A stretch of 42,810 bases of DNA. Source: Actinomadura chibensis NBRC 106107. Its GTDB lineage: Bacteria; Actinomycetota; Actinomycetes; Streptosporangiales; Streptosporangiaceae. The stretch is from positions 1 through 42,810 of the forward strand of contig NZ_BCQP01000026.1 of NCBI RefSeq assembly GCF_001552135.1, in the 5' to 3' direction. This document shows, piece by piece, positions 31,791 through 39,152 of this stretch (positions within the stretch are counted from its first letter, which is position 1; every line of letters begins with the position of its first letter). A model generated the notes under the pieces. It was not told where the DNA came from. It did not search any database and saw nothing but the letters and a program-made list of their open reading frames with translations. Position numbers and translations under genes: made by a program.

Positions 31791-31873
31791 CCGCCACCGA
31801 TGAACTGGCCAGCACCGATGAACTGGCCAGCACCGACGAACTGACCGCCATTCATGAATTGACCAGCACTGAC
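31784..31873. repeat. Five-copy 18-bp tandem repeat after the whiB7 unit
   Basis: Units related to GAACTGGCCAGCACCGAT follow each other five times, with the outer copies more diverged. The array starts at the stop of the 74-residue ORF. In one plus frame it reads as a six-residue Glu-Leu-Thr/Ala-x-Thr-Asp repeat, but no start belongs to that frame. Confidence 0.85.
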
Positions 31874-31998
31874 GAGAATGCCCGGTGGGTCGCAGGCCCC
31901 CACTCACCTCCGCCCTTCTTGGATGGTTTGGCGGACGGGTGCGCCTCCCCGCGGGCGGATGGAGCGCGTCCGGCGGCCCACTCGCCGGACGCGCGAGA

Positions 31999-32039
31999 AG
32001 CGGGGCCCCGCGCGTCTCATCAACACGCGGGGCCCCGCT
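31999..32039. terminator. Strong hairpin between convergent whiB7 unit and ABC1 kinase gene
   Basis: AGCGGGGCCCCGCG and CGCGGGGCCCCGCT form a perfect 14-bp stem with a 13-base loop. T-rich tails are weak on both sides. It lies 31 bp beyond the ABC1 kinase stop and could end transcription from both sides. Confidence 0.75.
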
Positions 32040-32069
32040 GAGCTTTCGCAAGAAGAAATCAGCCGGAAT

Positions 32070-33446
32070 TCAGCCGGTGACGAGTTCGCCGTCCTCGTCC
32101 CCGGCCGCTTCGTCGATGCCTTCCGCGGCGGAGTCGTCCGCGAATCCGGGGACCCATTTCAGGGATTCCCCGCGCGCCGGGATCTCGCATTCGAGCTGGC
32201 ACAGCACGCCCGTCCCGGCCGACAGGACCCGGTGGATGATGACGTATTCCGGCGGCAGGTTGAGCTGCCGGACGACGTTCGACGGCCGCAGGTCCGTGAC
32301 CCGCGCGGCCATGTCGCGCAGCCATTCCCGGCTGAACCTGAACGTCTCCGTGATGAACGGCTCGGTGATCGGGGCGAGGAAGGCCTGGAGCGAGTCGGCG
32401 TCGACGTCCACGCCCTCGCGGATGAAGTCCTCCCGGCGGAGGGCCTCCTCGATCTCGGCGATGTCGGCCATCGTGCCGATGCGCAGCAGCAGGCCGAGCC
32501 GCCGCTGGAAGCCGCCGGGAATGCGGTCGACGGCGCCGAAGTCGAGGACGCCGAGCCGCCCGTCCGCCAGCAGCCGGAAATTGCCGGGATGGGGGTCGCC
32601 GTGCAGCATTCCGCACCGCTTCGGACCGGACAGCAGGAAACGGCAGTACAGCAGCGCCGCGTGGTTCCGCGTCTCCTGGTCGCCGTCGCTGATGATCTTC
32701 GAGAGCGGGGTGCCGTCCATCCACTCGGTGATCAGGATATTGCCGGACTGCGCGACGACCTCCGGGATGAGGAAGTCGGGGTCGTTGTCGTAGGCGTCCC
32801 GGAAGACGGTCTGGGACTCGGCCTCGATCGTGTAGTCGAGCTCCTCGACGACCCGTTCCTTCAGTTCGGCGAGCATCGACTTGACGTCCAGCCCGGGCAT
32901 CAGGACGCCGAACAGGCGGCCGAGCCGCGCGAGCTGGTTGAAGTCGCTGATCAGCGCCTTGCCCGCGCCCGGGTACTGGACCTTCACCGCGACGGCCCGG
33001 CCGTCGTGCCACACGGCCCGGTGCACCTGCCCGATGGACGCGGCGGCGGCGGGCTCGTCGTCGAACGAGTCGAAGTAGTCGCGCCAGTCGTCCCCGAGGA
33101 ACTCGGCGAGCACCTTGTGGACGGTCGCGGCGGGCAGCGGGGGAGCGGCCTCCTGCAACCGGGTGAGCGTGGCGCGGTACGGCCCGGCGATCTCCGGCGG
33201 CAGCGCCGCCTCGAAGATCGACAGCATCTGGCCGAGCTTCATCGCCCCGCCCTTGAGCTCGCCGAGCACCTTGAACAGCTGCTCGGCGGTGCGGGTCTGG
33301 ATCTCCATCGCGACGGCCTCGGCGGGCCGGCCGAACGTGCGCTTCCCCATGCCGAGCGCGGTGCGCCCCGCGAAGCCGATGGGGAGGGACGCCAGCTTTG
33401 CTGACCGCGTCACCGCGCGGCGGGGAAGATCGCTCACGCGGACCAT
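32070..33446 (-). CDS. ABC1/UbiB/AarF-family atypical kinase
   Basis: A 458-residue ABC1-family protein. The family-specific KxGQ motif is in GGAMKLGQMLS (about residue 70), the Ala-rich nucleotide loop is EPAAAASIGQVH, the kinase lysine is in VAVKVQYPG, and the catalytic segments are MLHGDPHPGNF and VLDFGAVD. These proteins have atypical ATPase/kinase activity and often act in lipid or quinone metabolism. The mycobacterial homologue lies next to whiB7 and is linked to intrinsic drug tolerance in the literature I recall. ATG 33446 is chosen; it is divergent from the enoyl-CoA hydratase gene. Confidence 0.9.
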   Translation of the reverse strand: MVRVSDLPRRAVTRSAKLASLPIGFAGRTALGMGKRTFGRPAEAVAMEIQTRTAEQLFKVLGELKGGAMKLGQMLSIFEAALPPEIAGPYRATLTRLQEAAPPLPAATVHKVLAEFLGDDWRDYFDSFDDEPAAAASIGQVHRAVWHDGRAVAVKVQYPGAGKALISDFNQLARLGRLFGVLMPGLDVKSMLAELKERVVEELDYTIEAESQTVFRDAYDNDPDFLIPEVVAQSGNILITEWMDGTPLSKIISDGDQETRNHAALLYCRFLLSGPKRCGMLHGDPHPGNFRLLADGRLGVLDFGAVDRIPGGFQRRLGLLLRIGTMADIAEIEEALRREDFIREGVDVDADSLQAFLAPITEPFITETFRFSREWLRDMAARVTDLRPSNVVRQLNLPPEYVIIHRVLSAGTGVLCQLECEIPARGESLKWVPGFADDSAAEGIDEAAGDEDGELVTG

Positions 33447-33614
33447 TCTCGGTGATCGGCTGTGTGTCCCGCCACAACGATCCGCAACAATCGCCCGCTC
33501 TTGGCCGGGACCGGCACCATGACCTGCCCGGATGTGGTAAGTGTGCGCTTTCTCACGCCGTCCGGGCGGCGGTCCGGGCGCGGCGGGACGGGGCCCGTCC
33601 GATACGGTGCCGCC

Positions 33615-34415
33615 ATGCCCGAGGAGATCGCGGACGTCCTGCGCACCGAGCGCCGCCCCGGCGGGGTCGTCGTCCTGACGCTGAACGACCCGTCCCGCCG
33701 CAACGCGATGTCGGACGCGATGACCGCCGCCTGGACGGCGGCCATGGACGGTCTCCGCACTGACCGGGACGTGCGGTGCGTCGTGCTGACCGGCGCCGGA
33801 AGCGCGTTCAGCTCCGGCGGCGACCTGCCCTGGCTCGCCGACGCGAACGCGGTCCCCGTCCCCGCGCTGCGCGACCGGATGCTCGCCTTCTACCGGACGT
33901 GGCTCGCGATCCGCGAGCTGGAGGTCCCGACGATCGCCGCCGTCAACGGGCACGCCGTCGGCGCCGGGCTGTGCCTCGCGCTCGCCTGCGACCTTCGGTA
34001 CGCGGCGGCCGGGGCGAAGCTCCTCGCGCCGTTCACCGCGCTCGGCCTGCACCCCGGCATGGCCGCGACCTGGCTGCTCCCCGAGGTGGCCGGGCTGCCG
34101 CTCGCCCGCGAGATGCTGCTCGCCGGACGGGTCGTCACCGGCGCCGAGGCGGAGCGGCACGGCCTCGTCAACCGCGCCGTCGAGGACGGGAAGGTGCTCG
34201 ACGAGGCCCTCGCCGTCGCCCACCGGGTGGCCGCGCAGGCGCCGATCGCGACCCGGCTCACCAAGGTCGCGCTCGCCGGCGGCGGGCACCCCGACCAGGA
34301 GTCGGCGCTGCGCTGGGAGTCGCTCGCCCAGCCCGTCACGATGGCGTCCAAGGACATGCTGGAGGGGCTCGCGGCGCAACGGGAGGGGCGCGCCCCACGC
34401 TTCACCGGCGAGTAA
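33615..34415 (+). CDS. Enoyl-CoA hydratase/isomerase family protein
   Basis: A 266-residue crotonase-fold protein. The oxyanion-hole segments are AFSSGGDLPWL (about 67) and NGHAVGAGLCLALACD (about 112), then LGLHPGMAATWLLPEVAG, which in true hydratases holds the catalytic glutamates. Here the first is not obvious, so the reaction (hydratase, isomerase or thioester hydrolase) is open. ATG 33615 starts at the point where family similarity begins. Confidence 0.88.
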   Translation: MPEEIADVLRTERRPGGVVVLTLNDPSRRNAMSDAMTAAWTAAMDGLRTDRDVRCVVLTGAGSAFSSGGDLPWLADANAVPVPALRDRMLAFYRTWLAIRELEVPTIAAVNGHAVGAGLCLALACDLRYAAAGAKLLAPFTALGLHPGMAATWLLPEVAGLPLAREMLLAGRVVTGAEAERHGLVNRAVEDGKVLDEALAVAHRVAAQAPIATRLTKVALAGGGHPDQESALRWESLAQPVTMASKDMLEGLAAQREGRAPRFTGE

Positions 34416-34421
34416 CCCCCC

Positions 34422-34438
34422 TTCACCGGCCGGGTGAA
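34422..34438. other. 17-bp inverted repeat after the enoyl-CoA hydratase gene
   Basis: TTCACC and GGTGAA flank GGCCG, and TTCACCGGC also occurs just before the stop codon at 34401. It may be a weak terminator; no T tract follows. Confidence 0.3.
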
Positions 34439-34562
34439 CGCCGGGCGGCACGCCGCGGACCATTGTGGTAAACCGCTGAGGTTCGTAAAAACAGAGGCTC
34501 TGACCTGCGCCGACGTCAAACACCCCCTTTGGGGGCGGCAAAATTTCGAGTACGGTTCAGGC

Positions 34563-35144
34563 GTGCCCCCTAACGTTGAGGTCCGCCGCAGCGCCAGGCG
34601 CAGGCGAACCGTGTCCGCCTACCGCGACGGCGACAAGGTGGTGGTGATGGTTCCGTCCAGGCTCAGCAAGGCCGAAGAGGAACAGTGGATCGCGACCATC
34701 CTGGAGCGGCTTGAGGAGCGGGAGCGCCGCCGCCGTCCCACCGACGCCGACCTCCAGTCGCGCGCCCGGGACCTGTCCAGGCGCTACCTCGCCGGACGCG
34801 CCGACCCCGTCAGCGTCCGCTGGGTCGCAAACCAGCGCGCCCGCTGGGGATCGTGCACCCCCGACGACGGCACGATCAGGCTGTCCACCCGGCTGCGCGG
34901 CATGCCGTCCTGGGTGGTCGACTACGTGCTCGTCCACGAGCTGGCGCACCTGCTCATCCCGGGGCACGGCGCCGACTTCTGGGAGCTGGTCGGCAACTAT
35001 CCGAAGGCCGACCGCGCCCGCGGCTACCTGGAGGGCGTCGCCGCCGCCGCGCACCTGCCGCTGGAGGCCGACACCCTGGACGACGAGATCGCCGCCGAGG
35101 GGGTCCGGCACGGGGACGACTTCCCGCACGAGGCCGCCGGGTGA
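34563..35144 (+). CDS. YgjP-like (DUF45) zinc metalloprotease
   Basis: A 193-residue protein with the WGSC motif (RARWGSCTPDDGTIRLS) and the zinc motif HELAH in VLVHELAHLLIPGHG, followed by DFWELVGNYP. This is the YgjP/DUF45 gluzincin-like metallopeptidase family. Substrates are unknown. GTG 34563 is chosen because the frame is not protein-like before it. A TACGGT -10-like box lies at 34550-34555, and CCCCCTTTGGGGG upstream of it could be an operator or a -35 region. The next gene starts at the stop (GTGA). Confidence 0.85.
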   Translation: MPPNVEVRRSARRRRTVSAYRDGDKVVVMVPSRLSKAEEEQWIATILERLEERERRRRPTDADLQSRARDLSRRYLAGRADPVSVRWVANQRARWGSCTPDDGTIRLSTRLRGMPSWVVDYVLVHELAHLLIPGHGADFWELVGNYPKADRARGYLEGVAAAAHLPLEADTLDDEIAAEGVRHGDDFPHEAAG

Positions 35145-35797
35145 CCCTGGCCCGCTTCGCCGCCGTCCTCTCCAGGCCCGACCGTTCGCAGCCCGACCGC
35201 GGTTCCGCCGTGCCCGCGGGCGTCGACCCGGACGAGTTCCGGCTCGCCCTGCTCGAAGACGCCTACGAGGTCGTCGCCGGGCTCGAACTCGTGACGCCCG
35301 CCCTCGTCCTCGACCCGCCGGACCAGCCGGACGCGGAGGCCGTGACCTGGCCGGGCACCCCGATCGTCCGGGAGCCGACGCTCGCGGGCGCGTTCGCCGC
35401 GCTGCACGCGCTCGGCGCCGAGACCGCCGCGCTCGTCGCGCCGGACGCCCCCGACCTGCCGCCGCTGCTGATCGGCAAGCTGTTCCGCGCCCTCGGGAGC
35501 GCGCCGTCCGCGGCCTGCGCGGCCCGCCCCGGCGGCGGGCTCGTCGCCCTCGCCGCGCGGCTGCCGCTGCCCGGCTGGCTCGCCGCCGCCCTCGACGGCA
35601 CGGAGACCGCTGTCGACCTCGACACCCCGGACGCGCTGGCCCGGCTGCGCGCCGCCGCGCCGCGGCCCGGGCTCGTCCCGCAGGGACCGCCCTGGCACCG
35701 CCTCCGCACAACCGCCGACCTGCGGTTCCTCGACCCGGGGCTGGAAGGCTGGGAGAACACCCGGGCGCTGCTCGAAGGTCACCCGCTCGGCTCGTAG
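35141..35797 (+). CDS. Hypothetical protein, MobA/CofC-like nucleotidyltransferase fold suspected
   Basis: A 218-residue protein in GTGA overlap with the YgjP-like gene, so the two are probably translated together. AETAALVAPDAPDLPPLLIGKLFRAL in the middle and the late TAVDLDTPDALARL resemble the pattern of GT-A-fold nucleotidyltransferases (MobA, CofC), where an aspartate before the segment binds metal. The N-terminal nucleotide loop is not clear, so activity is doubtful. The last 12 codons lie in a 54-bp sequence that is repeated at once downstream. Confidence 0.5.
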   Translation: MTLARFAAVLSRPDRSQPDRGSAVPAGVDPDEFRLALLEDAYEVVAGLELVTPALVLDPPDQPDAEAVTWPGTPIVREPTLAGAFAALHALGAETAALVAPDAPDLPPLLIGKLFRALGSAPSAACAARPGGGLVALAARLPLPGWLAAALDGTETAVDLDTPDALARLRAAAPRPGLVPQGPPWHRLRTTADLRFLDPGLEGWENTRALLEGHPLGS

Positions 35798-35871
35798 CCC
35801 GCCGCCCGCGCCCGCGCGGCGCTGCTGGATGGTCATCCGGTCGGCTCGTAGCCCGCGTCCCGCGCCCGCGC
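35764..35871. repeat. 54-bp tandem duplication at the ends of two convergent genes
   Basis: Copy 1 (35764-35817) and copy 2 (35818-35871) agree at 48 of 54 positions. Copy 1 encodes the C terminus of the plus-strand gene (ending LLEGHPLGS), and copy 2 read on the minus strand encodes the C terminus of the NUDIX gene (ending AGYEPTG). Each copy still contains the stop of both genes. Confidence 0.9.
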
Positions 35872-36396
35872 CACGAGGCGCCGGACGGCGTCGTCGGTGG
35901 GTTCGGGGAGTTCGTCCACGGGGAACCAGCCGAGCGCCTCGGACTCGTCGCTGACCGTGTGCGGGGCGCCGTCCGGGGCGATCACCGTGTACTGGACGTC
36001 CAGGTGCCAGGTCTCCCGGCCCTCGCAGCGGACCGCGTGCCGATCGAGCCGCACGGGCCCCGGCACCAGCCGCAGCCCGCCGATCCCGGACTCCTCGGTC
36101 GCCTCCCGCAGCGCCGCGCCCGCGAGCGTCGCGTCGCGCGGCTCGCAGTGCCCGCCGAGCTGGAACCACGCCTTGAACTTGGCGTGCAGGGTCAGCAGGA
36201 CGCGCGACCTGGACGGGTCGAGCACCGCGGCGCTGGCCGTGATGTGCCCGGCCGCGCACTCCCGCCACAGGCCGTCCGCCGGATGCTCCTCCAGGTGGCG
36301 GAGGAACTCCAGGCGGGCCTTCTCCTGGCCGGAGTCGGGCGCCGTCCACGACGACAGGACCCGCACGGCGTCGTCGTGCAGGACGCTCCGCGTCAC
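35833..36396 (-). CDS. NUDIX hydrolase
   Basis: A 187-residue NUDIX protein. The box reads GGHCEPRDATLAGAALREAT and then EESGI; the REATEESG core is intact, while the glutamate expected seven places after the first glycine is aspartate. The preceding VLLTLHAKFKAWFQL strand is typical of ADP-ribose/nucleotide hydrolases. The substrate is unknown. GTG 36396 overlaps the stop of the 61-codon gene (GTGA), so it is the third gene of a coupled set with the DUF2342 gene. Confidence 0.82.
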   Translation of the reverse strand: MTRSVLHDDAVRVLSSWTAPDSGQEKARLEFLRHLEEHPADGLWRECAAGHITASAAVLDPSRSRVLLTLHAKFKAWFQLGGHCEPRDATLAGAALREATEESGIGGLRLVPGPVRLDRHAVRCEGRETWHLDVQYTVIAPDGAPHTVSDESEALGWFPVDELPEPTDDAVRRLVARARDAGYEPTG

Positions 36397-36578
36397 GTGC
36401 GGCCCACGCGCGGATACCGGGAGTTGGCCGGATGGCGGCGCCGCCGCTCCTGGTCGACCGGGCGGTGCCAGCACAGGCTCGCGCGGGCGACCCGCCGCCG
36501 GACGGCGTTCGCCGACGACCCCGGCGCGTACCCGCAGCCGTGCACGTGCGACACGCGCGACTCGCGCGGGCGGCTCAT
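36393..36578 (-). CDS. Small uncharacterized protein coupled to DUF2342 and NUDIX genes
   Basis: A 61-residue frame whose ATG overlaps the DUF2342 stop by 4 bp (ATGA) and whose stop overlaps the NUDIX start by 4 bp (GTGA). These two exact overlaps are strong signs of a real translated gene. The product is basic, with SHVHGCGYAPG near residue 10 and SLCWHRPVDQERRRR near 35; two cysteines with nearby histidines might bind a metal. I do not recognise a family. Confidence 0.65.
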   Translation of the reverse strand: MSRPRESRVSHVHGCGYAPGSSANAVRRRVARASLCWHRPVDQERRRRHPANSRYPRVGRT

Positions 36579-37963
36579 GCGCGGGGCCCGCCGTCGCCGT
36601 CGCCCTCGCCCTTGTCGTCGGGCTTCTCCCCGGGCTCATCGTCGGGCTTGTCGTCCGGCTTGTCTTCCGGCCTGGTGAGCTTCGACAGGTCGAGGTCGGA
36701 CAGGCCCTCAAGCTCGTCGCGGCCGTGGACGAACCCCTCCGGGTCGTCGAGGTCGTCGGACGTCGGGAGCAGGTCGGGGTGGTCCCAGATGGCGTCGCGG
36801 CCCTGGGCGCCGCGCACCTCGGTGAGCGTCCGCCACAGGGTGGCGGCCTCGCGCAGCCGCCGGGGCCGCAGCTCCAGGCCGACCAGCGTCGCGAACGTCC
36901 GCTCGGCGGGGCCGCCGGTCGCGCGCCGCCGCCGGACCGCCTCGGCCAGCTTCACCGCGCCGGGCAGCCGCTCCTTAGCGGCCTCGTTCACCACCGTGTC
37001 GACCCAGCCCTCGACCAGCGCGAGCGCCGTCTCCAGGCGGGCGAGCGCCGCCTTCTGCCGCGGCGTCTCCTCCGGCTGGAGCTGGATCTCGTTGCCGAGC
37101 GCCTCCTGCAGCGCCTCCGGGTTCGACAGGTCGAGCCCCTGGACGGCCTGTTCGATGCCCGACAGGTCGACCGTGATGCCGCGCGCGTACTCCTCGACCG
37201 CGCCGAGCAGGTGCGACCGCAGCCACGGGACGTGCGTGAACAGCCGCTGGTGCGCGGCCTCGCGCAGCGCCAGGTAGAGCCGGACCTCGTCGCCGGACAC
37301 CTCAAGCCCGGAGCCGAACGCCTCGACGCCCGCGGGCAGCAGCGCGCCCACCCCGTCCGGGGCGAGCGGCAGGCCGACGTCGGCGGAGCCGGTCACCTCG
37401 CGGGCCAGCGCGCCGAGCGCCTGCCCGGCCTGGCCGCCGACCATCGCGCCCGCCATCTGCTTGACCATCCCGATCAGCGGACCGGCCATCGCCTGCACGT
37501 CCGCCGGGATCTCGCCGGCGCCGAGCGCCCCGCCCATGGACTCGACCATCCGGGCCGCGATCGGGTCGCAGACCTTCGCCCACACCGGGAGCGTCTGCTC
37601 GATCCACTCCGAGCGGCTCCACGCCTGCGGCGTCCGGATGCCCGCGGGCAGCGTCGTGGCGCCGTCGAGCCACAGGTCGGCGAGGCGCAGCGCCTCCTCG
37701 ACCTGGCGGCGCTCGGTGTCGACGACCGACGGGTCGCCCTGCTCCACCACGCTGTGCCGCGCGATGTTCTTGGCCAGATCCCAGTTCAGGGGGCCGCCGC
37801 CCGCGGCGCCGGCCGCACCCTGGCCGCCGATCATGTCGGCGAACCGGTGCAGCATGTCGGCGAACTGCGCCATGTCGCCGCCCATGCCCTTGAATGGGTC
37901 CTGGGAACGGTCGTCGTCGTCGCCGTCGCCTGGACGGTTGAAGCCGAAGGGAGTGTTGCTCAT
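36575..37963 (-). CDS. DUF2342 zinc-dependent metalloprotease-like protein
   Basis: A 462-residue DUF2342/TIGR03624-family protein, found in nearly all actinobacteria near the whiB7-uvrD2 region. REAAHQRLFTHVPWLRSHLL (about 235-255) is the family signature with the presumed metal-binding histidines. The N terminus is Gly/Asp-rich (FGFNRPGDGDDDDR) and the last 35 residues are a charged Lys-Pro-Asp-Asp repeat, probably disordered. Function in vivo is not known. ATG 37963 has AGGGG eight bases upstream. It heads the coupled set with the 61-codon and NUDIX genes. Confidence 0.88.
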   Translation of the reverse strand: MSNTPFGFNRPGDGDDDDRSQDPFKGMGGDMAQFADMLHRFADMIGGQGAAGAAGGGPLNWDLAKNIARHSVVEQGDPSVVDTERRQVEEALRLADLWLDGATTLPAGIRTPQAWSRSEWIEQTLPVWAKVCDPIAARMVESMGGALGAGEIPADVQAMAGPLIGMVKQMAGAMVGGQAGQALGALAREVTGSADVGLPLAPDGVGALLPAGVEAFGSGLEVSGDEVRLYLALREAAHQRLFTHVPWLRSHLLGAVEEYARGITVDLSGIEQAVQGLDLSNPEALQEALGNEIQLQPEETPRQKAALARLETALALVEGWVDTVVNEAAKERLPGAVKLAEAVRRRRATGGPAERTFATLVGLELRPRRLREAATLWRTLTEVRGAQGRDAIWDHPDLLPTSDDLDDPEGFVHGRDELEGLSDLDLSKLTRPEDKPDDKPDDEPGEKPDDKGEGDGDGGPRA

Positions 37964-38052
37964 CGGTTCGCCCCTGGGATGCATGATGGGCTCATATCCG
38001 CAACGTTAGCCGGTCTGGGCAAGGTCGCGTACACAAGGAAGGGGGCACCCCC

Positions 38053-39135
38053 GTGGCAACGGGCAAGGTTCGCCCTCGGCGTAGCAAGGGCCCGGTCGTC
38101 GCCGTCACCGGCGCGGCCACCGGGGCGGGACGGCTGCTCGCCGCCCGGCTCGCCGAACGGGAGGAGATCCGCAAGATCGTCGCCATCGACGCGCACCGCG
38201 GCGACGTGCCCGGCGTCACCTGGCGTGTCGTCGACATCCGCGACCCGCTGCTGTCCAACCGGCTGTCGGACGTCGACGTGATCGTCAACCTGGACGTCGA
38301 GCACTCCCCGGACGTGGACCCCCGCGAGCGCCGCACCCACAACGTCCGCGGGGCGCAGACGGTCGTCACCGCCGCGGCCGCGGCCCGGGTCCGCCGGGTC
38401 GTGCTCGTCACGTCCGCGATGGTGTACGGGGCCGAGCCCGGCAACGAGGTGCCGCTGCCCGAGGACTCCCCGCTCCTCGCCGAGGCCAGCACCAGCATCG
38501 CGGGCGACCACCTGGAGATCGAGGAGCTGGCCGCGACCGCGCCCGTCACGCACCCCGGGCTGGACGTCACCGTCGTCCGTCCGGCGGCGCTCGCCGGGCC
38601 CGGCGTCGACACCGTCGTCACCCGGCACTTCGAGGCGCCCCGGCTGCTGACGGTCAAGGGCAGCACCCCCGGCTGGCAGTTCTGTCACCTCGAAGACCTC
38701 GCGTCCGCCCTGGAGGTCGTGGTCGTCGAGGAGCTCACCGGGCCGCTCGCGGTCGGCTGCGAGGGCTGGCTCGGCCCCGAGGAGGTCACCGAGATCACCG
38801 GCAAGCGCAGCTTCGAGCTGCCCGCCGCGCTCACGTTCGGGATGGCGCAGCGCCTCCACCGGCTCGGCATGACGCCCGCGCCCGCCACCGACCTCCACTA
38901 CGTCGCCTACCCGTGGGTCGTCGACTGCGCGCGGCTGCGGGCCGCCGGGTGGAAGCCGATGTACGACAACGCCGCCGCCCTCCGCGCCGTGATGGACGAG
39001 ACCGCCGGACGGCACGCCGTCGTCGGGCGCCGCGTCGGCGGCAAGGAGGCCACCATGGCGACCGCGGCGGGCGCGACCGTCGCCGCGATCGGCGCCGCCG
39101 CCGCGATCCGCCGCGCCCGCAAGCGCCGCCGCTGA
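38053..39135 (+). CDS. NAD-dependent epimerase/dehydratase-like SDR
   Basis: A 360-residue extended SDR. The cofactor loop is VAVTGAATGAGRLLAARL (about residues 16-33), an acidic residue in IVAIDAH favours NAD(H), and VTSAMVYG holds the serine and tyrosine of the active site, though the YxxxK lysine is not evident, so catalysis is uncertain. The C-terminal 40 residues form an Ala-rich hydrophobic helix followed by RRARKRRR, like a tail anchor. GTG 38053 has GGAAGGGGG upstream. It is divergent from the DUF2342 gene. Confidence 0.8.
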   Translation: MATGKVRPRRSKGPVVAVTGAATGAGRLLAARLAEREEIRKIVAIDAHRGDVPGVTWRVVDIRDPLLSNRLSDVDVIVNLDVEHSPDVDPRERRTHNVRGAQTVVTAAAAARVRRVVLVTSAMVYGAEPGNEVPLPEDSPLLAEASTSIAGDHLEIEELAATAPVTHPGLDVTVVRPAALAGPGVDTVVTRHFEAPRLLTVKGSTPGWQFCHLEDLASALEVVVVEELTGPLAVGCEGWLGPEEVTEITGKRSFELPAALTFGMAQRLHRLGMTPAPATDLHYVAYPWVVDCARLRAAGWKPMYDNAAALRAVMDETAGRHAVVGRRVGGKEATMATAAGATVAAIGAAAAIRRARKRRR

Positions 39136-39152
39136 GCCCGCGGTGGCCCGGC

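Noticed and set aside
30692..31903. Minus-strand frame with a Gly-Gln-Phe repeat opposite the whiB7 region
   Set aside because: The repeat is the antisense of the 18-bp tandem array and the frame runs opposite whiB7. It does not match the five-residue pattern of pentapeptide-repeat proteins.
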